Notes: generated by a model from the letters alone, not told the origin. DNA of 64,000 bases from Liolophura sinensis (GCF_032854445.1 NC_088297.1:15487335-15551334), one strand, 5' to 3'; shown: positions 37,901 to 52,900, counted from the stretch's first letter. A program made the numbers and translations.

Positions 37901-40900
37901 CGCCACATCGGCAATATCTCAGCCATATCATGGCCATGATTTGGGAGACAAACTATATTGGATGAATTGGCGAGTTTCAGGGTTTCACAAAATGTACAAT
38001 TTTATCAGTCAACACAGAATAATGCCTTCAGAATATGCTTGAATAAGCACCTTGTAAACATACAAAAGGGTTGAAGAATTACAGTAGATCACATTGTGTG
38101 CATAAACAAATTTGTCCTTCAAAGTAAAACTGGGCAATTGTTTCCCATCATCTGATCAAACAAAAAACTTATTGGAAATGTTACATGTACATTGACATAG
38201 GTATTTATAGCTTTATAGCTAGACTGGAATATTAACACTCAGGAATTCGCATTCATCTTCTATTTTTATCTACAGTCAACATATCACCTTGGATAGCATT
38301 CCCTGAAATTTTTTTTTAATCAGATGCTTGAGAACTGAACAGTTTTTTCTTATAAAAATTGATTGGTTATGTAGACAGCTTTCTCAGAACTGTCTGAGCT
38401 TGAAAATATGATCCATATGAAATAGCATGCATGCTGAACCTGTAAACATGTCAGCATTACGCAAGAAGAAGGCCAATTTAACCCTAATTCCTCAACCCTT
38501 TCACACATAGGAGAGAAACTTTCAGTGCAATTTATGCACATTTAATTATAATTAGATTTTAGCAACAAATCTCATCATTGGCTGGATTGGCAATTTCAGG
38601 GCTTCACAAAAAGTACAATTTTATCAGTCAACACAGATTAAGGCCTTCAGAATATGCTTGAATAAATGACCTGCGAATATGCAAAAAGGTTGAAGAATTA
38701 CAGTAGAGTACATTGCACGCATAAACAAATTTGTAAAACTGGGATATTGTTTTCCATCATCTGATCAAACGAAACCGTATGAAATGCTACACAAACAGGA
38801 CAAAGGTATTTATCCTTCTATAGCCAGACTGGAATATTAACAATTAGGAATACACATCCATCTTCTCCTTTTATCTACAGTCAGTGTATCGCTTTGCATC
38901 TCATTCTCTTTTATTTCTTTTCTTTCAATAGCTCCTCTCAATTTAGCTCAAAGGCGCTTGAGAGCTAAACAGCTTTTCTTTGAAAAATGGATTGGTTATG
39001 TAACCTAGGATGTTATAGATAGCTTTCTCGGAACTTTCCAAGCTCGATACACATGAAAAGCATTTATCCAGAACCTTTAAACCATCACATACACACAGGT
39101 GAGCGTTAATGAGCAGGCCATTTTTACTCTAATTCTTCAAAATTTTCGCAGCTATATATAACAGCTTTTTTTGAAAAATGGATTGGTTATGTAACCTATG
39201 ATGTTAAAGATAGCTTTCTCGGAACTTTCTGAGCTCGATACACCTGAAAAGCATTTATCCAGAACCTTTAAACCATCACATACACACAGGTGAGCGTTAA
39301 TGAGCAGGCCATTTTTACTCTAATTCTTCAAAATTTCCGCATATCAAATAGCGAATTTCAATGCAATTTATGCAATTAGATTTTAATTAGATTTTGGAAA
39401 CAAACAGCTGGAAGTGCAAGAAAAATAACATTTTACCATATTCAACTATATTTTTTTGGCTGAAATTTTAGGTGATGTACCTTATTTCATCAGCCTTTTC
39501 GCAACTTTCAGTGCAATTTATGCACATTTTGGAAACAAAGATACATTGGTAGGACTGGCCAATTTCAGGCTTTCACAAAAAGTATGATTTTATCAGTCAA
39601 CAGAGAATACTGCCTTTCTGGAATATGCTCGAATAAACACCTTGCAACTATGCGAAAACGCTGAAAAATTATAGTAAACAAAGTACACATGCTCTCAAAA
39701 TGCCATTTCATGAAGACTCCAAATATGGTTTCCATGAGATTATTATGCTGTGCTGTGAATACAATGAATAAATGAATGAATAAATGCTTGGGGCGTAACA
39801 GACAGTTTTTCAGTCATATGACGATCAGGATTCCCTCTTGTAATCCATGCCGCCAATGTACTACCACCACTGAAAAACCATGTCAAAGACACCAGACATT
39901 ACACCCCACCCAGTCACATTACACTGACACCGGGCCAGCCAGTCATGTTTTCTTGCTCTAGCCTCTCAGTGCTGAGTGCAAAGCAAGGCAGCGAACAAGT
40001 GCCAGTTTTGAAGTCTTTGGTATGACCCGACTCGGGTTTGATCCTGGGTCTCTTGGCATCGAGGCAGACCCTCTAACTATTAGGCCGCCGAAGCGGTCTG
40101 AATAAAATGAAGAAAAAAACATGAACGTTGGGTCAGTGAGTCTGTGTTTGAGGTTTAACGTTGTACTTAACCATTTTTCAGTCATATGACAACGAAGCTG
40201 TCCTTAGAGTGCATGTACATGCAATGTGCCTCCTTGTTGCAGGACAGATTTTCACCACTCATCTAGAGCTGCTTCACTGAGACGGCTTACCAAAGGCAAG
40301 TAAGCCGCCCCGCCTGAGTCAGTACACTGATATGGGTCAACCAGTTGTTGCACTATCCCCTCAAAGCTGAACGCCAAGCGAGGAAGTTACAGCTTCCTCT
40401 TTTTTATGGTCTTCGGTGTGACCTGCCCCCAGTACTGACCCTGGATCTACTGCTCCCGAAACGGACACTCTACCAACGGAGCCAACGCTGGGGAACACAC
40501 TTGTCACCCTGTTATAGTGAAGCACGTATGAAGTAATGAAGCGTGTTATAACGTCGAGGGAGAGATGTTTAGTCAACAAATGCTGTTCATGCTTACGAGT
40601 GTGAGTAAGGTTGAGCACCGCACCCGCGGCGTTCCTTTGGACACGACTGTCGGGTGAGTTCAGTAACACCAGAAGCGGTTGTATCCCATCCTCATTGACA
40701 ATTAACTGTTTGTGAGCATCTGTAAATAAAACAGGTTAGTAGTCAAATAAAAATCTGCACGTTCCTGGAAGACCTTCTCACGTACGGTTGGACAGGAAAC
40801 CAGCACGATCTGGACTTGAACTCACAGCGCTGATGAGAGGCTTCTGGAGGCCCCTCCCCCCCCCCTCCCTGCTGGCACGCTAACCCCCTTTGGCCACGGA

Positions 40901-43900
40901 AGCCCTGACTGCAGATATTTTACTTTTAAGATATCGACTAATTGTAATTACAGGTATTTTCATCATTGGAGTAAACATTTTATAGTCATAGTAATAACAT
41001 GCTATGTTTGTCATTTTTACAACCCATACAAAGTAGGCACTTAAATTTCAAATTTACAGGCAAAACTTAAAACAAGCTGAATAAATATTAGAGATCAGTT
41101 AGGTCTGGGACTAGCTAATATAAAAGATTTTGTTATATTAATCCTAGGTTGGGCACATCCGTATAAAAGGGGTCGAATTGAAATCTAATCCAATCATTTC
41201 ATGTATCCATTTAAGCAGTAAGCCATACCAGCCAGAGCAGGATTTGAACCCACAACTGATCTTACTGGTCAGGAACCAATGAGCTAAAAGGAGTGAGCTA
41301 CTATAAAGCAGACTGCATTTTACAAAGTCGGAGACGGCTACCAAAGAGCTTGTCTGTTGGAGACACACGAATGCAATACTTTGGCTCAATACATAAAGTT
41401 CTGAAATCGAGAATTTGGTAATTTACGGTAATTACGATGCACACAGAACATCAGCGATGGAACGCACGTCTCATGCCATTATGATTTATATGCGTGTAAA
41501 ACTTCAGGTCAATACATGCAGTACTTTTTGAGATACCACCACTGATATTTTGTTCAACGTTCCTTTCCCTGTTATATATAACGTCATGCACTGCCCGTGC
41601 TTGATCTAGGTACTACTGAAGCTTTGCCTGTACTTTGTACAGGTGACCTCAAACTCATCCAAGAGGGAAATTTGGAATATGCCATTCTTGATGAATTATA
41701 AAATCATCAACATTGGACAAAATAGTAAAAGGCAGGACTTTGCATTTCATTTTTTCCCCATTTTTGAACTTTTCAGTGCTGGCTTGTAAAAACGCAAAAT
41801 AAAACTGGTGTGGCCTTAACGATAGTTGTCCTTTTTATAGGCAGAGAATTCCAGTATACCTGGCAAGGAGTAAACCATTAAAGCTGTTACAAGCTGTTAC
41901 CTGAGAAATGATTTTTTGAAAAACCCAGATTTGATTTGCAAAGCTAGGCAATATAAGTACTATATTCAAAACACACAAAAAAAACGAATTTTTTTTTCCA
42001 CCTTGTTCACAGTGTTTATACTTTTACCTTGTCAGGTTTGCTTTATGAATTAACATGTACGCTTACACCACTATTGCCCTTATTCGGTATATCTTACTTA
42101 TTATATGATGTTTTGTTCCATTAAAAAAAAACAAACTCTCAGGTAGGGCAACAGAGCATGCAATTCAGTTGTAAAAGAAAAAAGTATTGAATTGAGTGTT
42201 CATTGAAATCATGTAAAGAAAAGAAATGTACTCTTAGAAGAAATAGTTCAAGGGGAAATCAACAGTCCGCAGCCAACTCAATACCTGTGATGACATACAT
42301 GTAGTTCTTTGTGGATGACAAACCAACTGTTACACGTATACATGTACTTGTACATGTGTTCCTCGCCCACCTTTTTCTTCAAGCTTTTCAGTTACCACAA
42401 ATGCCACACTTGGTTGTGGCAATACTCTGGCCATACGTGAGAAGGTCTTCCAGCAAACTGCGGATGGTCGTGGATTCTTCCCAAGCCCAACCAGGTTTAG
42501 TACCACCATAATGCTGGCCGTCGTTGTACAAGTGAAATATTCTTGAGTATGGCGTAAAACACCAACCAAATAAATAAATAAATACAGCCAAATAAAAATA
42601 TTGTTATTAACATCATCAATAACACTACATGTGTGTGTACAAAAACAAGTCTGCCTAAATGTAATATTATATCAATGAAAGTGTTTTAAATTTGTACATT
42701 ATGTACAATGTGGACTAAATCTTGGTGATTACTGTAGATAGTAGATATATGTACAAGGGATATTCATTTGAAAAGGCAACATTAAGTTCAAACTTCACGT
42801 TGCATGCAACATTACTGGAGCCATTGTCATCGTTTTGCATGCAACTGTCATCACTTTACATGCAACTTAAATCGTTGTCATCATGTTGCACGCAACTGGA
42901 GCTCTTCTGATCAATTTACATGTAACTGGAGCCATTGTGATCACATTGCAAGCAACTGGAGCCATTGTGATCATGTTGCAAGCAACTGGAGCCACTGTCA
43001 TCATGTGGCATGCAACTGGAGCTACTGTCATCACGTTGCATGCAACTGGAGCCACTGTCATCATGTGGCATGCAACTGGAGCTACTGTCATCACGTTGCA
43101 TGCAACTGGAGCTACTGTCATCATGTGGCATGCAACTGGAGCCACTGTCATCATGTGGCATGCAACTGGAGCTACTGTCATCATGTGGCATGCAACTGGA
43201 GCCACTGTCATCATGTGGCATGCAACTGGAGCTACTGTCATCACGTTGCATGCAACTGGAGCTACTGTCATCATGTGGCATGCAACTGGAGCTACTGTCA
43301 TCACGTTGCATGCAACTGGAGCCACTGTCATCATGTGGCATGCAACTGGAGCTACTGTCATCACGTTGCATGCAACTGGAGCCACTGTCATCATGTGGCA
43401 TGCAACTGGAGCTACTGTCATCACGTTGTATGCAACTGGAGCTACTGTCATCACGTCATCACGTTGCATGCAACTGGAGCTACTGTCATCATGTGGCATG
43501 CAACTGGAGCCATTGTCACCATGTTGCATGCAACTGCAGCTTCTAGCACCACATTACATGCCACTGGAGCTATTGTTATCATGCTGCATGCAACTGGAGA
43601 CATTGTCATCAGGTTGTATGCAACTGGAGCTACCGTCATCATGTCGCATGCAAATGGAGCCTTTGTCATCAGGTTGTATGCAACTGGTGCCATTTTCGCC
43701 TAGCTGACAATCATTATTGCAATATGCGTTGTATTGTTTCATCAAATGAAGTTACAGCTAACTTTAAGTTTAACAGCTGAGAGTATGAACATACATGTAC
43801 CTACAGGTGTCACTTGCACAGATATGTAGGTGAAGCAGAACATAACAATTTAAGGCAATTCCTACAGAAGTCTGGTAGCCTCTGAGGCCCAGGAGCTTAA

Positions 43901-46900
43901 CGCACCTGCAGAATTGTCAGTCCTATTTATCAATATGCACTGGAGACTTGAGATTGGGAATTTTCCAAAGCCAGCGCATTCATGCTTATATATATATATA
44001 TATATATGCAACTCTAATGACAGATACTTAGTGGGGGGGGGGCCTCTATGGCCAAGCGGTTAGTGTGCTAGCCCAGCACAATGAGACAGAGGCTTCTCAC
44101 CCATGCAGTCGATGCTGATCCTGTGTATGCTTTGTGACTGGTTTATGTTAAATCTTGTATCTTGCACGTAGAATCTTAATTATCTTTGCAGGATTTAAAA
44201 CTTTGAGTCACCTGGTTTCCTCCAACTGTAATGCTGGCCGTCATCGTATAAGTGAAATAATCTCCAGTATGGCTCAAAACACTAATCAAATAAATCAATA
44301 AATCTTGAGTCAATCGTCTTTTCACTTTACTTAAAGAGGTCTTGTACAACCTCCTTTACGAAAACAATTTAAATTTATTTATTTATTTATTTATTTATTC
44401 GATTGGTGTTTTATGCCCTACTCAAGAATATTTCACTTATACAACGGCAGTCAGCATTACGGTGGATGGAAACCAGGCAGAGCCTGGGGGAACCCACGAC
44501 CATCCGCAGGTTGCTGACAGGCTTTCCTACATATGGCTGGAGAGGAAGCCTGGACTTGAACTCACAGTGACCGCATTGGTGAGAGACTCCTGGGTCATTA
44601 TGTTGCGCTAGCACGCTAACCAACTGAGCCACGGAGACATTTTAAATTAAATCAGATCATACAAGTTCCTCTTGAGCAAATATGATAATCAGTTCTTCAA
44701 AATCAGCCTACCTGACGTTGCTATGGTTGTGATACATCCACAGGTGTTACATTGTACCTCCACGTCAGAAGAGTTCAGAAGCTCAACCAGGGGCTTCATG
44801 ACACCTGCTTGGACAAGAGTGTCTGCATTCCTCTCTAGAACAACAATGAGTGAGTGTGAGTGAATAAGTGCTTGGGGTTTAATGTTGTACTTAACAGTTT
44901 TTCAGTCATATGACGGCAAAGGAATCCTTAGAGTGCAAGTAATGCTCTTTGTTGCAGGACGGATTTCCACTGCTCTTTTATCTAGTGCTGCTTCACTGAG
45001 ATGCCTTACGAAAGGCAAGTAAGCCGCCCTGCCTGACTAATACTGATACAGGTCAACCAACGGGTCATATCCCCTTCATGCTGAACACCGAGCGAGGAAG
45101 ATTCAATTTCCTTTTGTTTTAAAGTCTTAGGTGTGACTCTTCCCAGGGTTGACCCTGGATCTTCCGCTCCCAAAGCGGACACTCGACCAACTGTGCTATT
45201 GGGGCCGGTGGAACAACAATGGTGTCATTTAATATTGTTATGTGATGACCTTGTATTTAATAATTAGTGCCATCTACATGCAAACAAAATTTCCAACTGA
45301 TTAAATGGATGTGTATCCAACACCCTGCTCAAGAAGTTTTCAGGCCTACTATAATTCTTCAACTTTTTCTCATGTTTGCATGGTAGTTATTCAAGCATAT
45401 TCTGAAGGCATTGTTCTGTGTTGAGTGATAAAATTATACGTTCTATGAAGCCCTGAAATTGGCCAATCCCAATAGTATAGTTTTTTCTCCAAAATCAAAT
45501 GGAAAAAGTGCACAATCTGCATTGACAGTTACTCTTTCATGTGCGAAAAAGTTGAGGAAGGGTATACGCAATAGCCAGGCGAAAAATTCTTGCAACCATC
45601 AAATAAATAAACAACTAAAAAATGTTCACAAACAAGCATGAAAAAAATTCCACAGATTGATCTATTGCCATTTAGTTAAATCCAACCTGTTGAAATCATA
45701 AATATCAGTTTTAGAGCTTTAAGAATACAGATACACAGCTGTGTATCCATATGGGTCAAAATAACAAAATACCAGAGATTCAATTTCGAGCCATTCATTT
45801 TATCTGGAATTCATCTACGTTGTATTGAAATCCTAGGATCTATAGATACAAACGCACAATCTGACACTGTACAAATACAGTCATGTGTGCACCGCATGCA
45901 GTTTGCTTGATGCAGCTAGCATCAGTAATGAATATACATGCTACCACAAGTACACCATATAAGACATGTATACATATATGTAAAATATATATGCACGTGG
46001 ATATTTATAGTGACCGCGAGTAAGCTAGTGCACACAATTAAAACAATAAGCAGATGAGAGTTTTTCAGGAACTTTGCATTTATAGAACCAAGCATCAAAT
46101 AAACGAATAAAATTTTTTATTGACATCCCAGATATCCTTCATCTGTATGCATAATGGTCCTACAGTGAAACGGAGTGAAGATATTGCGCATTAAATATTA
46201 TAAAGCCGCGTAAATCTATGAATATTTGACCGCCATTTGCGATCACACGCTGAATAGTTCTTCAAGGTACACTGTATTTTAATAAGTACACCTGGCTGTG
46301 GTGTTAATTCAATGAGACTGTTGAATGCAAAAATAGGCACTTGTCTCAAAAGCAGGCTTTTAGCACACCATGTGCAAATAAAATGGGCTCAAAAACAGGC
46401 TTTTAGGGCACCATCTGCAAACAAAATGGGCTTAAAAACAGGCACCTAGGACACCCTGTACAAACAAAATGGGCACAAAAACAGGCTTTTAGGGCACCAT
46501 CTGCAAACAAAATCGGCCTAAAAACTCTGCACTTAATAACTGGCACTTAGGACACCCTGTGCAAACGAAATGGGCTCAAAAACAGGCACTTAGGACACTA
46601 TGTGCAAATAAAATGGGCTCAAAAACAGGCTTTTAGGGCACCATCTGCAAACAAAATGGGCTTAAAAACTGGCACTTACAAACTGGCACTTAGGACACTC
46701 TGTGGAAACAAAATGGGCTCAAAAACAGGCTTCTAGGGCACCATGTGCAAACAAAATGGGCTTAAAAACAGGCACTCAGGACACACTGAGCTAACATAAT
46801 GGGCTCAAAAACAGGCTCAAAAATGGTCTCATGAGACATACCTTATTAACATACCTAGTTAACCCTTGGTTGTATACAGTCACATAAAATACTAATTCTG

Positions 46901-49900
46901 GCTTAAAGCTGCTATGTATTACAATCATTGATGTATACATGTATGATAAAGCTGCTGTTGAAAAAGGGCGGGAATATTTAGAAGCACAAGTACCATGGCC
47001 ACAGAGGATAAGACAGAAATACTTAGACTTACCGTGGCCATAGACGAGGAAGTTGCTGACTGCCAGAGTTGCCGCACGCTGTATCTTCACATCTTTACAC
47101 TTAAGAAGAGTGATGAGTGGCTCTGCCATGGCATCTGTCAGTGGAGCCTTCACTGGAGGGAGAGATATACGCCATTAAAATCAAAAGTAAATGTGAGGTG
47201 AGTCACTCCTGGATTTGAACTCAGATCTCCAATCCCCAAATCAGCAAGGCTATACCGGCTGAGCTATAGGGGGAATTTTCACGAGCTACAACTTGAAATA
47301 TGTAGAACTTTCCCCTTCGACATCAGTAAATCCACTTTAGGCCTTCCAAAATCTGAAATAATCTAGTAGCCCTGTAGGCACTTAATTTGTTCAACAAGAT
47401 TTGCAGTAAACGTCTTTAGTAAATTCACTTTATATAAACATTTTCAGGTTTCCAAACAGATCCATGTTTTTGTTCACTCATGTCAAGAAAATATTTGCTT
47501 AATGATTCATGTCATTTCATATTTAAATATCACTGAACTGACTGACTACAATGACTGTTAAAATTTATTTATTTGATTGATGTTTTACACCTCATGAGAC
47601 CAGAAGATTCATCAAGGACATTTGGCATTTCACATTTTATGTATTCATTTATTTATCTGATTGGTGCTTTACGCCGTACTCAAGATTATTTCGCTTACAC
47701 GACGGCGGCCAGTGTTATGGTGGGTGGAAACGGAAACCCACAACCATCCAAAGGTTGCTGGCAGACCTTCCCACTGACGGCTGGAGAGGAAGCCAGCTTG
47801 AGCTGAACTTGAACTCACAGCGACCACATTGGTGAGAGGATTCTGGGTCATTATGCTGCTCTAGCGTACTAACCAACTTAGCCACGGAGGCCCCCTTTTA
47901 CATTTTACAACACGTACATAAGTTAGAATGGCTGGCTGACTTGATCGGCAAGCAAGGTAACATGGATGAACCTCTGCAATTGCCTCCGCAGTCATCTTAC
48001 CGATACAAATAAAGTTTATTAGGTATTCACTCCATTTATATTCAGTCGAAAAATTTGGTAGCCCAATGGGATGCACACTCTTCAATTTCTAGTAGCCTGA
48101 ACAAAATATCTGGTTGTCCCCGGATGTCGGGCTAGTGATTTTGCCAGCCCTAAACATTATGAAAATAGAGCTTTTTCAAATTTCACATTCTGAAGTATAA
48201 TTAAGCAGTAATTTGCTAAGCAAAATCATATATCCTCATGTCTATGCAATTATATATTTCACAGGTGTTAATCCACTTTGATCCTGAATATATGAATTTC
48301 CTTTATACAAAAACAAGTTAGTTTTAAGGGTAGCAGAAACTAGAATGCCAAGGGTAAACGAACTTAATTTGGCTGCGTTGGCTGACTTAACATCAAAAGA
48401 ATAATATTCAGGTAAATGATGGTGGATTAGTTAAGGTATTACAGTTTCTGCCACGAATAAAACTGATTACAAAACATCAGATATTCTCAGAAAGTTGAAT
48501 GGAGTTTTTCTTAATAATTAGTAATCATTTTTAATAATCTTTTTTTGTCTTTTTTTTAATCAGTTTTGTCTTTTCCTTGGAAACCTTGGAAAAACCTTTG
48601 TCCAAATACTCTGTGGTAAAAAGGTTTTCTGTATTTTCCCAGGAACTTGTGAGGAAAACCTTGGAATTCTAGAGACAGGATCATACAACTGAAAAATGAT
48701 GGTGCTAAACACTATTGAAATGAAATAACTACATCTACTCAATCAGTCCACAGTCTTGTTGTACCCAGGTCAGGAGAAAGTCTAGAATGCCCACATAAAA
48801 CAGTTCCCTGTTTAGAAATTCTGAACTCATCTCTTATTTCAACAAGCTTATATATAACTCAATACACAAACTTCATGTACACAAAATATGTGTATATAAA
48901 TTACATTTAATAACACACCACCCTTGTGATCAACACATGTACACAAAATACGTTTGTATAAATTACACATGATGGCTTCCTCTCCGGCCGTACGTGGGAA
49001 GGTCTGCCAGCAACCTGCGGATGGTCGTGGGTTTCCGCCGGGCTCTGCCCGGTTTCCTCCCACCATAATGCTGGCCGCCGTTGCATACGTGAAATATTCT
49101 TGAGTACGGCGTAAAACACCAATCAAATAAATAAATAAATATAAATTACATTTAATAATACACCACATTGTATCTTTATATAAAAAAAAAACATTACATA
49201 AACAGAATTAAAACAGATTATACAAGATGCAGTGCAGCCTATGAAAAGCTGTATTCACCATGATCGTTACGAAACAAGCTGGCTTGATTACAAAACGTGT
49301 GCGGAGCAGTGGTATTCTGGGTGAAAACTGTTTTGTCATACACGTGTGTATAAGCACTGAAGTAATATACACAAACCATCTAATGCAATCTTTTTTGTCT
49401 TTTTTGTTTTGGGATGATTAAGATCAGCTGTAAGGCCTAGTTATGAAACAAGTGAAATATGACACGGTCAACCACTTTAAAGGTGGAGAAAGTATAAAGA
49501 TTACTAGCCAAGGATCTCGGCTGTGATTATTTAATATGGGGTTACAGGCACAGATCACAAGGGTGGCCAGCAGTCCCGCGTATAGTTATATGTAAGCCAC
49601 ACTTTAACAGGCCGAGGTCTCGGGCTAAAAACTTACATAAAGTTGAGACAAAAGAGTGCAAAAGTTAGATGAATAATTTTTCTTTATGGTGGGTCACTTG
49701 GGACTGGCCACCTCTGGGTATACATCGTTTTGGGGTAGGAATGTCATCAATGAGGATGTAACACATGTTTAATAAATATACTTGCACTAGAATTTGGTCT
49801 TTTCAGTCAACAAATGTGGTCAACTTGGATTCTGATCATGCCAATATTTTTTATATATTCATAAATATTAAGCAAATTTACATATAAATGAGTTTATCAG

Positions 49901-52900
49901 ACATGCATCACTTTCTTATTTAGAACATTATTATGCAAAGACGATATATACCCAGAGGTGGTTCCCAATACCCACCATGAAAAAGTATTTTCAAATTCTC
50001 TTTTCTCCTGAAATAAAAAAAAAATTTAGAAACAAATACATTTCCTCTTCAAAACCTTTTCAAATTATGAAGAGCAACTTTCAGTACAATTTATTCATGT
50101 TTGCTTTTTATTTGATTTATTTATTTATTTATTTATTTATTTATTTGATTGGTGTTTTACGCCGTACTCAAGAATATTTAACTTATACGACTGCGGCCAG
50201 CATTATGGTGGGTGGCTTTTTATTTGACCTTGGAGACAAAAATACACTGGTTAAATTGGCCAATGTCAGGACTCCACAAAAAGTAACATTTTACCAGTCC
50301 ACATAAAATAATGCCTTTAGAATATGCTTGAATGAACACCTAGCAAACACGCGAAAAGGTTAAGAACGACAGTTTATTTTAATTGTGTGAATCAATTTAC
50401 GTAAAAACCTAATTAAAACCTAAAACCTAATTTATCAGCAAGAGGCGAGTTTCGTCTACGGTAAATCTTCAACGTTTTTCAACCACTAAAGCACTTTTAT
50501 CGGTGGAATTTATGCAAACAATTATTATGAAATCATTGATACTAAAAATGATTTGTTTGTGTCATTAAAGATGCAAGCTTCACAAAATTGTGCACATTAT
50601 TTTATCTACAACCCAAAGTTCTGAGGGGAGTTTCATCTCCTGTAAATCTTTTACCTTTTCATACACTAAAGCTGTTGTTTCAGTGGAATTTACGCACAGA
50701 ATTGTTATGAAAATGATGATTTGTTTGTGTCCCTAAAGATGAAAGATTCATAAAACCCTACTGTAAATCTTTTACCTTTTCATACACTAAAGCTGTTGTT
50801 TCAGTGGAATTTATGCACACAATTGTTATGAAAACGATGATTTGTTTGTGTCCCTAAAGATGAAAGATTCATAAAACCCTACTGTAAATCTTTTACCTTT
50901 TCATACACTAAAGCTGTTGTTTCAGTGGAATTTATGCACACAATTGTTATGAAAATGATTTGTTCATGTCATTAAAGATCCAAACTTCATAAAACTGTCA
51001 TAGTTCTCTCAGAATGTTTCAAAATATTCATTACAGAGATGTTTGAATAGGATGAATAATTAAGGTATTGTAAACGACTTTTTGTAAACTTTTTTTTACA
51101 TGCAAATGTAAAACCTACAAATAATTGCTTATCATTTCTTACAGGTCACATGGTGGTACAGTAGGGCGATTTTTTTACCTTCAGCGATAAAAGAGTGCGA
51201 CCGCAAAAATCCTCTATTTTCTATGTAGGTCTACATGTACGATAAGTAAAAGTCAGGAAAGCAGGTCAAAGCATTATGTTTTAAATAATGAGATTGAAAG
51301 GCTTTCCATGTCAAGTTATATTTAAGTTTGAAGTAAAAGTCATAAAACTAATCTACATATTTTATTTTCACTTTTGCAATATGATTTCGACATTCTGCTT
51401 TAGAGAGCATGCATGTGCTAAATGCCTGATGTGAAAGTTTTTCCTTTGCTGTAGAAGTAATGAGATTTGCTGCACAAGTAATGAGATTTGCTGCACAAGT
51501 AATGTGATTTGCTGCACAAGTAATGTGATTTGCTGCACAAGTAATGAGATTTGCTGCACAAGTAATGAGATTTGCTGCACAAGTAATGTGATTTGCTGCA
51601 CAAGTAATGAGATTAATTGCTGCACAAGTAATGAGATTTCAACCTATATTTAATGTGGTAGACAACAACTCAAGCCAATTATTCTAATCTTTCCTTCAAG
51701 CATATTAGATAAAATTTCATCAAAAAAATATTGTTTCACACTTACTTATCGAACCTTACAGTTTTAACATTTCATTCCATGCATTCCTCATTTAACACCT
51801 TTTAAAAAGCAACAGAATTATTAGAAAAAAATGAGGAACTTATGCAGCCATGAACACAATTTTAGGTCCTTTACCATGTCGGTATATAGAAACCAGCAAA
51901 TTATGGGTATACTCTATTAAATTCTTCAACCTTTTTGCATAAGAAGGAGCATATTTCAGTGCAATTTATGAACATTTTCCATTTGATTTTGGAGACTAAA
52001 CTACATTGGCCGGATTGGCCAGTTTCAGGGCTTCACGAAAAGTATAATTTTATGAGTCAACACAGAATAATGCCTTCAGAATATGCTTGAATAAACACCT
52101 TGTAAAGATGTGAAAAGGTTGAAGAATTACAATAATTGAATGCACTTAATAACTCTTCCATTATAAAATGTCACATGCACATTTTTTTTATGAGTTAATA
52201 CAATGCCCTAAAAATATTAATTTCTACCATCAACACTTCTCATTTCAGCTGATGCTTAATATAAATCTAAAATCTTATTAACTCTACTCATAAATCAAGA
52301 TTTACGAAATGAATACTGTAAATCTTTAACCTTTTCAACCAATGAAGCACTTTTTCAGTGGAATTTATTCACATAATTATAATGAAAATGACACCATTAA
52401 TGATTTGTTTGTGCCATTAAAGATGCAAGGTTCACGATGGTGTGTAAATTAATTCTGTGCACTCCATACTTCTCTCACTACTTTACGTTTCAAAATATTG
52501 GTGTGGTGGTTGAAAAGATTGAAGAATGACGGCATACAAAATCTCTAGCCAGTTCTGGGAAAGTCTTTATAAATTTGATGGCCATTTTGTCACAAGGTTT
52601 CACCACACAACGGAGCAAAATTTTCTGATACAAAGAGATAATTTGAATCCATAAACATTAAACCTACACAATCACAGGTAGATAACGCTAGCTGTGAGAG
52701 ACTGAAGATTGTTATCAGGCAAGATTTGATGTGCAAGTCATGTGACAATTCATATCAGCTGAGGTCTCGATCAGGCTTAGAGGATCTTACATCAACCTTA
52801 ACAGGTAGAGCAAAAGGTGTGGGGGGTGAGGTGAGGTGAGGTGAGGTGAGGTGAGGTGAGGGCGAGGTGAGGTGAGGGCGAGGTGGGGTGGGGGTGGTGG

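Noticed and set aside
41215-41295. tRNA gene on the minus strand
   Set aside because: A and B boxes are present but no acceptor stem pairs by eye; similar heads recur at 18575 and 47205, as expected of SINEs.
42804-43707. Open frames up to 299 codons over the 30-bp array
   Set aside because: Product of a stop-free 30-bp unit; both strands are open.
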